A stretch of DNA of 64,000 bases from an uncultured Acidimicrobiaceae bacterium (GTDB lineage Bacteria; Actinomycetota; Acidimicrobiia; Acidimicrobiales; SZUA-35), in assembly GCA_947259095.1 (NCBI GenBank), contig CAMYLA010000004.1, positions 162,579 to 226,578 of the forward strand, written 5' to 3'. The notes beneath the pieces were generated by a model that searched no databases, had not been told where the DNA came from, and saw nothing but the letters and a program-made list of their open reading frames with translations. The translations under genes were made by a program, and so were the position numbers. Positions 16,569-26,430 of the stretch are shown piece by piece. Every line of letters starts with the position of its first letter. Position 1 is the first letter of the stretch.

Positions 16569-19538
16569 ATGCGTACCCTTCGTAGCCCTCAAACCTCGAG
16601 GTTCCGTGTAGTCGCCTTGATCGCTGTGGCGGCCCTGTTCGTTTTGTTCCTGTCGGCAAACGGCGTGGCCAGCTTCTACACCGACTGGCTCTGGTTCGAC
16701 AACCTGAGCCTCGGCGGTATCTGGACCACGATCCTCGGCACCAAGCTGTTCCTGGCTGCGGTGTTCACCCTGATCTTCTTCGCCATCCTGTGGGGCAACC
16801 TCTACATCGCCGATCGGCTCAAGCCGCCGTCCCGACCGGAATCGCCGGAGGAGGATCTGGTCGAGCGGTACCATGCGGTCGTCGGTGCGCAGGCCGGCAA
16901 GGTCCGCTTCGGTGTCGCCGCCCTGTTCGGTCTGATCGCCGGTGCCAACACCTCGTCGCAGTGGCAAACCTGGCTGCTGTTCCGCAACGGAGACGATTTC
17001 GGCCGGACCGACGCCCTGTTCGGTCGGGACGTCGGGTTCTACGTTTTTCGGCTGCCTTTCTGGACCTTCATCATCGACTGGTTCTTCGCCGCCTTGGTCC
17101 TCACGTTGATCGTGGTCCTTGTCGCCCATTACCTCAATGGCGGGATTCGGGCCTCGGTACCTCAGGATCGGGTGTCGTCAGGCGTCAAAGTCCACATCTC
17201 GGTCCTGCTGGCGGTGCTGGCGCTGCTCCGGGCCGGGGCCTACTGGCTCGACAGGTTCCATCTGGTCACCTCCACCAGGGGAACCTACGACGGTGCCCTT
17301 GCAACCGATGTCAACATCCAGCTGCCGGCCCTCCAGCTGCTGGCCCTGATCTCGCTGTTCTGCGCCGCACTCTTCGTGGCCAACATCCGTCGCCCCGGGT
17401 GGGGGCTGCCGGCGGTGGCGATCGGGATCTGGTTGATCAGCCACTTCGTCATCGGTGGGATCTTCCCACTGGTCTACCAGCGGATTCGGGTCGAGCCCGT
17501 CGAGTCCCAGCGGGAGGCACAGTTCGTCGAGCGCAACATCGCCGCCACCCGTTTCGCATACGGGCTCGATGAGAGCCGGGTCACCACGGTCCAGTTCGAC
17601 TACGAGCCGGGCCTCACCGGCGAGGACGTCGACGAGTTCCAGGACGTGCTGACCAACGTGCCGGTCGTCGATCCAAGCCTGGCCACCGAAGAGGTCACCA
17701 GGAGCGAGGCCGAGAGAAAGATCTACCGTTTCTCGGACACGCTCGATGTCGACCGTTACCAGGTCGGCGATGAGAATCGGCCCGTCGTCCTTTCGGTGCG
17801 GGGCCTCAACGTCGGCGAGGTCGGAGATTCCTGGGAGCGCCAGCACGTCATCTTCACCCATGGCCACGGCCTGGCCATGGCCGCCGCCTACGACGAAACG
17901 GCCCGGGTGATCGGCGAGTCCAGGAATCTCGACTTCCTGATCAGCGGTCTCGGCGAATCCGAGATCGACCCCGAACTCAACGCCGAGGTCGAACAGCCCC
18001 GCATCTACTTCGGCGAGGACCTCGGCGGCTACGCCATCGTCGGCGCGGCCCGCGAAGAGGTCGACTACCAGACGAGGGACAACGAGTCGGTCTCCTACAG
18101 CTACACCGGCGACGGTGGTGTGCCCATGGGCTCGCTGCTTCGCCGCACTGCTTTTGCGCTCCGGTTCCGGGAGGTCGACCCGCTGATCTCCCGAAATGTC
18201 ACCGATGAGTCCCGGGTGATCTACAACCGCGACATCAACGCCCGGGTGCGGGAGGTGGCACCGTTCCTCCGCTTCGACCGGAACCCCTATCCGGTGGTCG
18301 CCGACGGCGGCCTTTTCTGGGTCATCGACGGCTACACGACGACCGACGACTACCCCTACTCCCAGTCGGTCAGCACCGGTGTCGGCGGTTCGCTCTCCGG
18401 CGGTTACAACTACGTGCGGAACTCGGTCAAGGCGGTGGTCGACGCCTACAACGGAGACATCACGATGTACGTCGTGGACGACACCGATCCCATCGTCGAG
18501 GCATGGCGGGCGGTGTTCCCCGAGTTGTTCGCCGATGGGTCGGAGATCCCGGCAGACATCCAGCAGCACATCCGCTATCCGGAGGACATCTTCACCGTCC
18601 AGACCGACATGTGGACCAACTACGTCGTCGACGATGCCACCCAGTTCATCGAGGGTGCCCTGGCGTGGTCCATCGCCGCCCAGCCTCGAATCGAGGCCCA
18701 GCAGGATGAGGGCGAGGCCGGCCAGACCGGCGCCATGCTGCCCCAGTACCTGATGGCCCGGCTGCCCGAGGGCGTTGCGAACAACGATGGCAGCGAGTTC
18801 GTGCTACAGCGGGCGTTCGTGCCCCGATCGGGCGCAGCCGGCACCAGCACCGCCAGACCGAAGCTGACCGGCATCATGATGGCCCGGTCCGATCCGGAGA
18901 ACTACGGCGAGCTGGTCATGGTCCGGCTGCCCGGTGGGCAGGTCGACGCCCCGGACCTCGTGCACTCCGAGATTCGCAAGAACGACGACCTGACCGAGTT
19001 CATCAAGGAGAAGGCAGGAGCCAGGGTCCAGTTCGGGGGCATGAGCACCGTTCTGGTCGACGACACGATCCTCTTCGTCAGGCCGGTCTACGTCGAGGCC
19101 AACAGCGCCACCGCCGTTCCCGAGCTGCAACGGGTGGTTGCGGTCAACGGCAGCAGGATCTTCATGGGTCGGAGTATTGAAGAGGCTATCAATGGCGTCG
19201 TGATCGGCGCCGACGTCGAGCCGGAAACGACCGACGAGGAACCGGAAGGGGAGAGCGACTCTCCGAACGGGTCACCACCCGCCGGCTCCTACAGCCCGAC
19301 CGGCAAGTCGATCGTTGAATTGATCGCCGACGCCGAGGGTTTCCTGATCGCCGCGGACAGCGCCGAGAGCAGTGGCCTGACCGATCAGGCCGAATCGCTA
19401 CGAGCAGACGCCGAGACCGCACTGGTTGCGGCCAGGGTCCTGCTCGGCGGTCCGCAGACCACATCGCCACCGCCGACGCCGCCCACCACCGAGGCGCCGG
19501 CTGAAGGGCCGGCCGAGGAGACCGCAGCCACCGGGTAG
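16569..19538 (+). CDS. UPF0182 family membrane protein
   Basis: A 989-aa protein of the UPF0182 (COG1615) family, common in Actinobacteria and of unknown function. About seven transmembrane helices fill residues 1-310 (e.g. VVALIAVAALFVLFLSANGV and FYTDWLWFDNLSLGGIW). A large extracytoplasmic domain of about 550 residues follows, with family blocks such as YDEPG-like YEPGLTG, RDINARVREVAPFLRFDRNPYPV and GGYNYVRNSVKAVVDAYNG. The last 100 residues are disordered and Pro/Thr/Glu-rich. Full length for the family; ATG at 16569. Confidence 0.92.
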   Translation: MRTLRSPQTSRFRVVALIAVAALFVLFLSANGVASFYTDWLWFDNLSLGGIWTTILGTKLFLAAVFTLIFFAILWGNLYIADRLKPPSRPESPEEDLVERYHAVVGAQAGKVRFGVAALFGLIAGANTSSQWQTWLLFRNGDDFGRTDALFGRDVGFYVFRLPFWTFIIDWFFAALVLTLIVVLVAHYLNGGIRASVPQDRVSSGVKVHISVLLAVLALLRAGAYWLDRFHLVTSTRGTYDGALATDVNIQLPALQLLALISLFCAALFVANIRRPGWGLPAVAIGIWLISHFVIGGIFPLVYQRIRVEPVESQREAQFVERNIAATRFAYGLDESRVTTVQFDYEPGLTGEDVDEFQDVLTNVPVVDPSLATEEVTRSEAERKIYRFSDTLDVDRYQVGDENRPVVLSVRGLNVGEVGDSWERQHVIFTHGHGLAMAAAYDETARVIGESRNLDFLISGLGESEIDPELNAEVEQPRIYFGEDLGGYAIVGAAREEVDYQTRDNESVSYSYTGDGGVPMGSLLRRTAFALRFREVDPLISRNVTDESRVIYNRDINARVREVAPFLRFDRNPYPVVADGGLFWVIDGYTTTDDYPYSQSVSTGVGGSLSGGYNYVRNSVKAVVDAYNGDITMYVVDDTDPIVEAWRAVFPELFADGSEIPADIQQHIRYPEDIFTVQTDMWTNYVVDDATQFIEGALAWSIAAQPRIEAQQDEGEAGQTGAMLPQYLMARLPEGVANNDGSEFVLQRAFVPRSGAAGTSTARPKLTGIMMARSDPENYGELVMVRLPGGQVDAPDLVHSEIRKNDDLTEFIKEKAGARVQFGGMSTVLVDDTILFVRPVYVEANSATAVPELQRVVAVNGSRIFMGRSIEEAINGVVIGADVEPETTDEEPEGESDSPNGSPPAGSYSPTGKSIVELIADAEGFLIAADSAESSGLTDQAESLRADAETALVAARVLLGGPQTTSPPPTPPTTEAPAEGPAEETAATG

Positions 19539-19640
19539 CCCGAAAGCGGGCAGCGCCGCGCCCACCGGTCGGGTGGGACCGGCGGTCGATGTTGACGCCC
19601 GGTTTCGTCGGCCTTTATGCGACGGCAGTATCCTGAAGCC

Positions 19641-20288
19641 ATGTTTCGACGCGTGAATCCCGCCGATCTGAAGGTGCCGGCGCCCGAGGACACCCTCCCC
19701 GGCCGGCAAACCGAGGTGCAGGTCCCGGCCGCCCACTACGTGAACGGCAATCCGCTCGTCGGCCCGTTCCCGGAGGGGACCGAATCGATCGTGTTCGGTA
19801 TGGGCTGCTTCTGGGGCGCCGAGCGCCTCTTCTGGGAGCAGGACGGCGTCTACACCACGGCCGCGATCTATGCCGGTGGCACCACCCCCAACCCGACGTA
19901 CGAGGAGACCTGCACCGGCAGGACCGGTCATACCGAAGCGGTGCTGGTGGTTTACCACCCGGACCAGGTCGACCTCCCTCAGCTGTTCAAGATCTTCTGG
20001 GAGAACCATGACCCCACCCAGTACATGGGGCAGGGCAACGACATCGGCACGCAGTATCGCTCGGCCATCTACACCACCAACGATGAGCAATTGGCGGCGG
20101 CCGAGGCCAGCAAAGCGGCGTACCAGGAGCGCTTGACAGCTACAGGTTTCGGTGAGATCACCACTGAGATCGGCCCGTCCGACGGTTTCTACTACGGTGA
20201 GGACTACCACCAGCAGTACCTGGCCAAGCACCCCGGCGGCTACTGCAACCACGGCTTCTGCCAGGTCTCGTTCGAGCCGGCCTCCTGA
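19641..20288 (+). CDS. msrA: Peptide methionine (S)-S-oxide reductase MsrA
   Basis: A 215-aa enzyme that reduces methionine-S-sulfoxide in proteins and peptides, protecting against oxidation. The catalytic motif [13 protein letters not shown] is present, with [38 protein letters not shown] and a C-terminal [11 protein letters not shown] carrying the resolving cysteines. ATG 19641 is preferred over an upstream in-frame ATG at 19617 because the N-terminus [12 protein letters not shown] starts there in homologues I know. It stands alone, with a regulator gene following on the same strand. Confidence 0.93.
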   Translation: MFRRVNPADLKVPAPEDTLPGRQTEVQVPAAHYVNGNPLVGPFPEGTESIVFGMGCFWGAERLFWEQDGVYTTAAIYAGGTTPNPTYEETCTGRTGHTEAVLVVYHPDQVDLPQLFKIFWENHDPTQYMGQGNDIGTQYRSAIYTTNDEQLAAAEASKAAYQERLTATGFGEITTEIGPSDGFYYGEDYHQQYLAKHPGGYCNHGFCQVSFEPAS

Positions 20289-20419
20289 CCTCGGTCGACG
20301 CTGGGCCCGGCCCGGCCGCGGTCGAATCGGGGCCACTCCACGGCGGCCGCATGACGTTGCCAAGGTGATTGTTCCCCTCTTGCTTCGAGGTGGCGCCGAT
20401 TGTTGATTACTGTGGTTGG

Positions 20420-23400
20420 GTGGAGCCTGACACGATCACGGTCCGCCTGCTGGGCGGATTCAGCGTTCGATTCGGCCGGCACACCTTGGATTCGTTGCCA
20501 CCTCAGGCCGTCTCGCTGCTGAGCTACCTCATCGTCAACCGGGAGCGACCACAAACTCGCGACCTGTTGGCCGGCAAGTTCTGGGCCGAGCTTCCCGAGG
20601 ATCGAGCCAGGAAGCGGCTGAGCAATTCGCTGTGGCAGATCAAGAACGCCACCACCGAGGCCGGTCTGCCGGAGTTGCTGGTGACGTTGCCGAATACGGT
20701 CCAGTTCACTCAGGCCCACGATGTGTCGGTGGACGCCGAGGAGTTCGACGCACGGCTGGCCGACTTCGAACGTGAGCTGCAAACCCGTCAACTTCGCGGG
20801 GTGCTGGCCGATCGGCTGGCCGCATTGGTGGCCGACTACCCCGGCGACTTCCTGTCCGGCCACTACCACGACTGGATCGAGCCAGAACGGGACCGAATCC
20901 GAGACCGCTACCACAGCGCCCTCTCCCAGCTGATCCAGCTCTACAAGTCCCGCTCCCAGTACGACGTGGCCCTTCGCTTCGCCGCCACCTTGGTGAAACA
21001 GGAGCCGCTGCGGGAGGACTTGCACCGGGAGGTCATGCGACTGCATGCGCTGTTAGGCCAGGCGCCGGCAGCCGAGCGCCAGTTCGGCGTGTGCCGGCGG
21101 GTGATGGAGGCAGAACTCGGGGTTGGACCGTCAGCGGAGACCCTCGAGCTGGTGGAGCGTCTACGAACCGACGCGCCGTCCCCGGTTCCCCGGGAGCCCC
21201 CGGCCGAGACCGAGTCGCCGGCCTTGATCGGTCGCTCCCAGGAGTTGAACGTGTTGCTCGGTCGGGTCGATGAGCTGCTGGGCGGCAACGGCGGTGTCGT
21301 GCTGGTCGAGGGCGACCCCGGCATCGGCAAGACCCGGCTGATCGAGGAGTTCACCGAGGCCGCCGATTGGCGGGGGGTCAGGATCCTGGCGGCCGGCCAT
21401 ACCGAGCTCAGCAAGATGCGGCCCTACGAGACACTCCGGGAGGCCTTGGCCACCGCCGTCACCGGGCTCCGGGGCGAGCATCTGGTCGAGGTGGTCGAAC
21501 AGGTGTGGCTGCAGAAGGTGGCCGAGGTCCTGCCGGAGATGGCCCGCCTCATGAACGGAGCCGATCCCAGCATGCCACTCCACCCCGACGAGGAGCCGTC
21601 GAGGATGAGCGAGGCGCTGGCCCGGGTGATCCTCGCCCAGGGCGGTCTCGGCTCGACCCTGATCGTGTTGGAGGACATCCACTGGTGTGACGATGATTCG
21701 ATGCAGGTGCTCGGCCAACTCGGGAGCCGGTTGGCCCGCAGCGGCGTCCTGCTCTGCCTGACCTACCGTCGGTTCGAAGCCGAGCAATCCGATTCGGTGT
21801 GGGCCGGGATCTCCAAGCTCGAAACCCTGCCGTCGGCAACCCGGTTGGTGGTGGGGCCCCTCAGCGGCAACGAGGTGCGGGAGTTGATCGCCGCCAAGCT
21901 TGGCCCCGGTGGTTTGCCGGCCCGGGCCATGAAGCAGCTCGTCGGTCAGACAAATGGGAATCCGCTGTACGTGCTCGAGTCGGTCCGCAATCCGGGCTGG
22001 CTCGTCCAGGACGCTGATGTCGAGGGGGGCAGGATCGGTTCGCTCGATCTGCCGGCGACGGTGGTCAAATCATTGGAGACCAGGGTGGAGGCGTTGGCGC
22101 CCGATCGGCTGCAGGTTCTGCGGGCGTTGGCGGCGCTGGCCGAACCGACGACGGCCAAGGTGGTGGCCGAGATCGCCGGGTTGGAGCGGCGGGCGACGCT
22201 GGAGGCGCTGGCTGCGGTGTCCGACCAGGGGTTCGTGGTCGACAACGAGTCGGGGATCTGCCGTTTCGCCCACGACCAGACCAGACGAGTGGTGTACGAG
22301 CTGATGACCGTGGCCGAACGGGCCGCCACCCACGAGCGCATCTATGCCGCCCTCGAAAGGGGCGACCGCCACCCGGAACAGTTGGCTCACCATGCCCGCC
22401 TGGCCCGACGGATGGCCGATGCCCACCGCTGGCACCTGGAGGCGGCCCGGGAGGCGCTCACGGTGAACGGCTACCGCACGGCTGCCGACCACTACGGCCA
22501 GGCCGACGAGGCGGCCCAGGATCTCGGCATGGACCTGGCCGAGCGAGCCAAGGACCTGTTGGCCTACGAGTCGGCCCTCGACGTCCTCGGTCGGCGCAGC
22601 GAGCAGACCATGCTGTTGAAGCGGCTGCGGGAGGTGGAGCTGCCCCTCCCCGTCGAACTGGAGCTCGCCGAGCGAGAGGTCTGGTTGCTGCTCAACACCG
22701 ACCAGCCCGACGAAGGTGCCAGGCTGGCGATCGCGTCGGTCGAGCGGGCCAAGCAGGCCGGCGAGGACTACGTCGGCCTGTTGACCACACTCGGCGTTGC
22801 CCGCTACCGGGCCGGCGACTACCGGGGGGCGATCGGCCCGTCTCGGGAGGCGCTCGAGGCCGCATCCGATCCGGCGGCCATGATTGCGGCCGAGACCACG
22901 CTGGGGAAGGCCCTGGTCGATCTGCTCGACTACGAAGCGGGCGAGGACTACCTGGCCAGAGCGGCCTTGATGGCCGGCGAGGTTGGAGACCATCGGGGCA
23001 AGATCGAGGCACTGAACTATCAGGCGGTGGCCAAGGCCCGAGTGGGCCGCTACGGCGACGCCGAGGACATCTTTGCCGTGGCCCTGGAGTTGAGTCGCTC
23101 GATCGGGTATCGCCTCGGGGAGGGCACGAACCTGGTGAACCTGGCATCGGTCAACACGGTGCGGGGCCAGGGCGGCCGGGCGCTCGACTACCTGGTGGCT
23201 GCAACCGAGGTCTTCGATTCTCTCGACCTCGGTCGAGGAGAGGCCTACGTCAAGATGAACGCGGCCGATCTCAACCACAAGCTGCTCGGTGACGACGAGA
23301 CCGCCGCCAGTCTGGCATCGTCGGCCGCCGTCTACTTCCGCTCGGTCGGTGACCATCCCCACGAGTGCATCGCCATGTGTGTGTTGTCCGGCGTCGATCG

Positions 23401-24214
23401 TCGACGGGGCAAGCGTCGCCTGGCTCGGAAACGACTCAATGAACTTCTGGGGCGGGCGGTTGCCGACGGCGACACCAACGGCGAGGTCGAAACGAGGCGG
23501 GTCCTGGCCAGGATCGAGTTGGACGTCGGCGATTGGCGGGCCGCCGTCGTCCACCTGGATCGGGTCCTGCAGCTTGGGGAGGAGTTCCAGCTCGAGACCG
23601 TGATGCCCAGCGTGCTGGGCCACCGGGCCCATGTTGCCATGGAGTTGGAGAATCCCAGCCGGGCCCGAGCGTTCTGCGAGCGGGCGTTGGCCATGAACAT
23701 GGCCGGTTCCGAGGACGCCCACCTGACGGCTTGGAGCTGCGGCAGGGTTCTCTGCTTCCTGGGAGACGACGCCGGCGCCGCAGTACAGTTCAAGCTGGCC
23801 CACGACCTGCTCACCGCCTGCCTGCAGGGGCTACCCCAGGACCTGGTCGAGCGATCGTGGTCCAGCGTGCCAGAACACGTCGAGATTGCCGCCGACTACC
23901 AACGACGCTTTGTCTCGACGATCACGGTCCAGCTCCCAGCCATCGGAGCGCCGATGGGTCGAACCCTCAACGCCGACGAGTACGTCGACGTGGTGTGGAC
24001 CATCGCCGACCCCGAGGATTGGCAGATCGAGCTGCCGACACAGCGCCGTCAGCACCGACTCCGCCGGCTGACCATCGAAGCGGAACAGCAGGGTGGGTCG
24101 GTGAGGGTCGCGGATCTGGCCAAGGCGCTCGCCGTCAGCGAGCGGACCATCAAGCGGGACATCGCCGACATCCGCAACGGCGGTACCACGCTGAAGACCC
24201 GCAAGTCGGTCTGA
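20420..24214 (+). CDS. Large SARP/AfsR-like regulator with AAA ATPase, TPR and C-terminal HTH
   Basis: A 1264-aa transcription factor. Residues 1-100 are an OmpR-like winged helix (ITVRLLGGFSVRFG, RDLLAGKFWAELPEDRARKRLSNSLWQIK). Residues 100-250 are a bacterial transcriptional activation (BTAD) TPR domain. Then comes an AAA/STAND ATPase with Walker A GDPGIGKTRL and Walker B-like LIVLEDIHWCDD, a long TPR region, and a C-terminal 55-residue helix-turn-helix (VRVADLAKALAVSERTIKRDIADI) of DeoR-like type. Two DNA-binding domains at opposite ends is uncommon for the family. GTG 20420 is chosen as it directly precedes the SARP domain; a TTG at 20369 is possible. Confidence 0.85.
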   Translation: MEPDTITVRLLGGFSVRFGRHTLDSLPPQAVSLLSYLIVNRERPQTRDLLAGKFWAELPEDRARKRLSNSLWQIKNATTEAGLPELLVTLPNTVQFTQAHDVSVDAEEFDARLADFERELQTRQLRGVLADRLAALVADYPGDFLSGHYHDWIEPERDRIRDRYHSALSQLIQLYKSRSQYDVALRFAATLVKQEPLREDLHREVMRLHALLGQAPAAERQFGVCRRVMEAELGVGPSAETLELVERLRTDAPSPVPREPPAETESPALIGRSQELNVLLGRVDELLGGNGGVVLVEGDPGIGKTRLIEEFTEAADWRGVRILAAGHTELSKMRPYETLREALATAVTGLRGEHLVEVVEQVWLQKVAEVLPEMARLMNGADPSMPLHPDEEPSRMSEALARVILAQGGLGSTLIVLEDIHWCDDDSMQVLGQLGSRLARSGVLLCLTYRRFEAEQSDSVWAGISKLETLPSATRLVVGPLSGNEVRELIAAKLGPGGLPARAMKQLVGQTNGNPLYVLESVRNPGWLVQDADVEGGRIGSLDLPATVVKSLETRVEALAPDRLQVLRALAALAEPTTAKVVAEIAGLERRATLEALAAVSDQGFVVDNESGICRFAHDQTRRVVYELMTVAERAATHERIYAALERGDRHPEQLAHHARLARRMADAHRWHLEAAREALTVNGYRTAADHYGQADEAAQDLGMDLAERAKDLLAYESALDVLGRRSEQTMLLKRLREVELPLPVELELAEREVWLLLNTDQPDEGARLAIASVERAKQAGEDYVGLLTTLGVARYRAGDYRGAIGPSREALEAASDPAAMIAAETTLGKALVDLLDYEAGEDYLARAALMAGEVGDHRGKIEALNYQAVAKARVGRYGDAEDIFAVALELSRSIGYRLGEGTNLVNLASVNTVRGQGGRALDYLVAATEVFDSLDLGRGEAYVKMNAADLNHKLLGDDETAASLASSAAVYFRSVGDHPHECIAMCVLSGVDRRRGKRRLARKRLNELLGRAVADGDTNGEVETRRVLARIELDVGDWRAAVVHLDRVLQLGEEFQLETVMPSVLGHRAHVAMELENPSRARAFCERALAMNMAGSEDAHLTAWSCGRVLCFLGDDAGAAVQFKLAHDLLTACLQGLPQDLVERSWSSVPEHVEIAADYQRRFVSTITVQLPAIGAPMGRTLNADEYVDVVWTIADPEDWQIELPTQRRQHRLRRLTIEAEQQGGSVRVADLAKALAVSERTIKRDIADIRNGGTTLKTRKSV

Positions 24215-24278
24215 CGAGATTTCCCTCAGAAAAGGCACGACCGAAACCGGAGTCAAATCCCCTGGTCAGGGCGTATCT

Positions 24279-24294
24279 TGGGGACTTGTCCCCA
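24279..24294. promoter_or_regulatory. 16-bp perfect inverted repeat
   Basis: The sequence tggggacttgtcccca is a perfect palindrome (7-bp arms, tt centre) about 65 bp after the SARP regulator stop and 114 bp before a short peptide ORF. It has no following T-run, so it is more like an operator than a terminator. What binds it cannot be told. Confidence 0.4.
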
Positions 24295-24407
24295 CAGTTT
24301 GGCACGGCGGGTCAGCCAAATCGAGACGATCGGCGGAGAGGGAAAAGACAAGCTGTTAGCAAGATCAACAACCAAGCCTCACTCACTACCTGCTGGGAGC
24401 AATGATA

Positions 24408-24503
24408 ATGTCTCGTCGCCTGTTTGTCTCGCTTTCTTCGGTTGCCGCCTTTGGTGCGATAACCCTGCCCAACATGATCGTCGCCGTCGGCTGGATGGGC
24501 TGA
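24408..24503 (+). CDS. Possible 31-aa hydrophobic peptide
   Basis: A short ORF starting with ATG at 24408 after a plausible ribosome site (ctgggagcaatgata). It encodes a peptide with a basic start (MSRRLF), a hydrophobic middle (SLSSVAAFGAITLPNMIVAV) and GWMG at the end. It looks like a signal or membrane peptide. It lies downstream of the large SARP regulator and a palindrome. No family is recognised; without comparative data it could be chance. Confidence 0.35.
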   Translation: MSRRLFVSLSSVAAFGAITLPNMIVAVGWMG

Positions 24504-24916
24504 CAGAGAACTGGGTCCTCGACGCTTCGATCTTCTTCCGCCGTGCTCGAAGCTGAGGGCCTGCCTCTCGTCGGTGACCACAATCCCGATGAGAGGCCGC
24601 CCCAGGGTGTGGTCGTCGCAGAAACCTAGCGCTGCGACGGCTACACCCTCTGGTGAGGTTGGGCGATCCCACCGGAGGGGCGTGAACGCTGGAGCCGGCT
24701 GCGACGCCGCCTCCGAACCTGGCGGGAAACGGACGAGTCCGATGGCCAGGTTCAACATGCTCAGATGTCGAATGGCGGCCCTGCAGGCGCCACTCGACGT
24801 TTTGTCGTTGTTGCCCCGCTCGAGGCGGGCAGGGGCCATGGTCATCCGGCTGTCCCGGCTCACCGCCACATCGGTGGACCGTTACCACCTGGACACCCGA
24901 GGTTGGCCGGAGGTGG
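24504..24916. other. Intergenic region without recognisable gene
   Basis: About 410 bp between the short peptide ORF and the CoA-transferase gene. Open frames exist on both strands (e.g. minus 24312-24869), but their translations have skewed Arg/Pro/Ser composition and no motif. No RNA gene or repeat was seen. Confidence 0.5.
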
Positions 24917-26113
24917 TCAGATCACGGCCGCCGCTCGCAGGGTGGCGATGTCGCTGGTGGTGTAGCCGAGGTCGACAAGCAGACGCTCACCGTCGGCCCC
25001 GAGGGGTTGCGGTGGATCGACCGGGCCGGGGACAACGTCGTTGAACTTCACGCCCGCGGTCGGCAACAGCACAGAACGGCCGCCGACGTCGACCTCGGTG
25101 AGGAGGCCCCTGGCGGCCGGTTGGCCCTCGTCGATCAGCTCGTCCAATGAGCGGACCCGACTGGCCGGCACGCCGAGACCGTCGAACACGAGCTCCCACG
25201 CATCGGCGCTACGGAGCTTCAGCTCGACCTGCAACAGCGCCCTGAACTCCTCGGCGTTGGCCTGACGCTCATCGCCGGCGGCAAATCGGCGGTCGGTCGC
25301 CAGGGCCGGTCGGTCGATGCCGCCACAGAGGTCGCGGAACTGTCGATCGTTGTTGGCGGCGATGGCCAGCAGCCCGTCCGCGGTCTCGAAACACCCCGAC
25401 GACGCCGAACCGCTGGCCGCCTGGTTGCCAAGCTTCGCCGGCCGGGTGCCGGTGTTGGCGGTGGCGGTCAAGGTGCTGGCCATCAGCAGCAGGGTGGTGT
25501 CGAGCATGGCGGCGTCGACCCGTTGCGGTTCACCGGTCCGGCGTTGTTCCATGATCGCCGCCATCGTGGCCATGGCGCCCTTCTGGCCTGCGGCATAGTC
25601 CACGTATGGCGCCCCGACCTTCACCGGCCCCGTCTCCTCGGTCCCGGTGGTCTCCATGATGCCCGACATGGCCTGGACCACGTGGTCGTATGCCGGCCGA
25701 TGACCGATCGGGCCGTCCTGGCCGTAGGCCGTCAGCGACACGTACACCAACTGCGGGTTGTGCTCGAGCAGTCGGCGATAGCCCAGCCCGAGCCGGTCCG
25801 CCACCCCGGGCCGGTAGTTCTCGACGAACACGTCGGCCTGCGCCACCAGTCGTTCGACGATCTCGATACCTTCCGGCTGTTTGAGGTCCACGGCCATCGA
25901 CGCCTTGTCGGTGTTCTGGGTGCAGAACGTCAGGCCGAGCTGCTGCTGGTTGAGGTCCGGCAGTGGTCCCCCCGATCGGGTCGTGTCGCCGGTGCCCGGC
26001 GGCTCGATCTTGATCACCTCCGCCCCGAACATGGCCAACAACTGCGTGCAGTACGGACCGGCGAGCACGTGGGTCAGATCGACGACCCGAACACCATCGA
26101 GGGGAGCGAACAT
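24917..26113 (-). CDS. Family III CoA transferase (CaiB/BaiF)
   Basis: A 398-aa enzyme that moves CoA between carboxylic acids through an aspartyl-CoA thioester. N-terminal signature LDGVRVVDLTHVLAGPYCTQLLAMFGAEVIKIE is typical. The catalytic Asp is Asp172 in GAPYVDYAAG, and the family's VENYRPGVADRLGLGY block is present. ATG 26113 is chosen because the conserved start follows at once; 26 extra upstream codons in frame have no family match. Acids activated are unknown. It ends the core region just before the tRNA that hosts the island. Confidence 0.9.
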   Translation of the reverse strand: MFAPLDGVRVVDLTHVLAGPYCTQLLAMFGAEVIKIEPPGTGDTTRSGGPLPDLNQQQLGLTFCTQNTDKASMAVDLKQPEGIEIVERLVAQADVFVENYRPGVADRLGLGYRRLLEHNPQLVYVSLTAYGQDGPIGHRPAYDHVVQAMSGIMETTGTEETGPVKVGAPYVDYAAGQKGAMATMAAIMEQRRTGEPQRVDAAMLDTTLLLMASTLTATANTGTRPAKLGNQAASGSASSGCFETADGLLAIAANNDRQFRDLCGGIDRPALATDRRFAAGDERQANAEEFRALLQVELKLRSADAWELVFDGLGVPASRVRSLDELIDEGQPAARGLLTEVDVGGRSVLLPTAGVKFNDVVPGPVDPPQPLGADGERLLVDLGYTTSDIATLRAAAVI

Positions 26114-26218
26114 GGCCCCGAGTCTGCCACCGTTTCGCCGGGTGACGGTAATGGCAGAGCCGGCCGAAATCGGTGTGTCGGCCCCGATCACAGCCTGTAG
26201 TATGAAGTTCCACTTCGA

Positions 26219-26295
<77 letters not shown>

Positions 26296-26298
26296 CGC

Positions 26299-26327
26299 GA
26301 ATCCCCAGGTCAGCGGCCTGGGGATTC
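26299..26327 (+). terminator. Hairpin after tRNA-fMet
   Basis: A perfect 11-bp stem (gaatccccagg / cctggggattc) with a 7-nt loop begins 7 bp after the tRNA and is followed by ttcgcgtct. It can terminate the tRNA transcript. It lies inside the element, beyond the shared 45 bp, so the element brings its own terminator. Confidence 0.6.
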
Positions 26328-26344
26328 TTCGCGTCTGGGGTGGC

Positions 26345-26430
26345 GTCTACCGGCCGGGTCTACCGGCTGGCTGGGTCGGGAGGCGCTGACCTGGGTGTTC
26401 GCGCCGTTGAGCCGGTGGACGTCTACCGGC
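26345..26430. repeat. Three direct 10-bp repeats beside the att core
   Basis: The decamer gtctaccggc occurs at 26345-26354, 26358-26367 and 26421-26430, between the att core and the integrase stop. The position and spacing suggest arm-type binding sites for the integrase or an excisionase; this is inference. Confidence 0.45.

Noticed and set aside
24312..24888. Minus-strand frames in the gap before the CoA transferase
   Set aside because: No motif, skewed composition, and no ribosome site in keeping with neighbours; left as intergenic.
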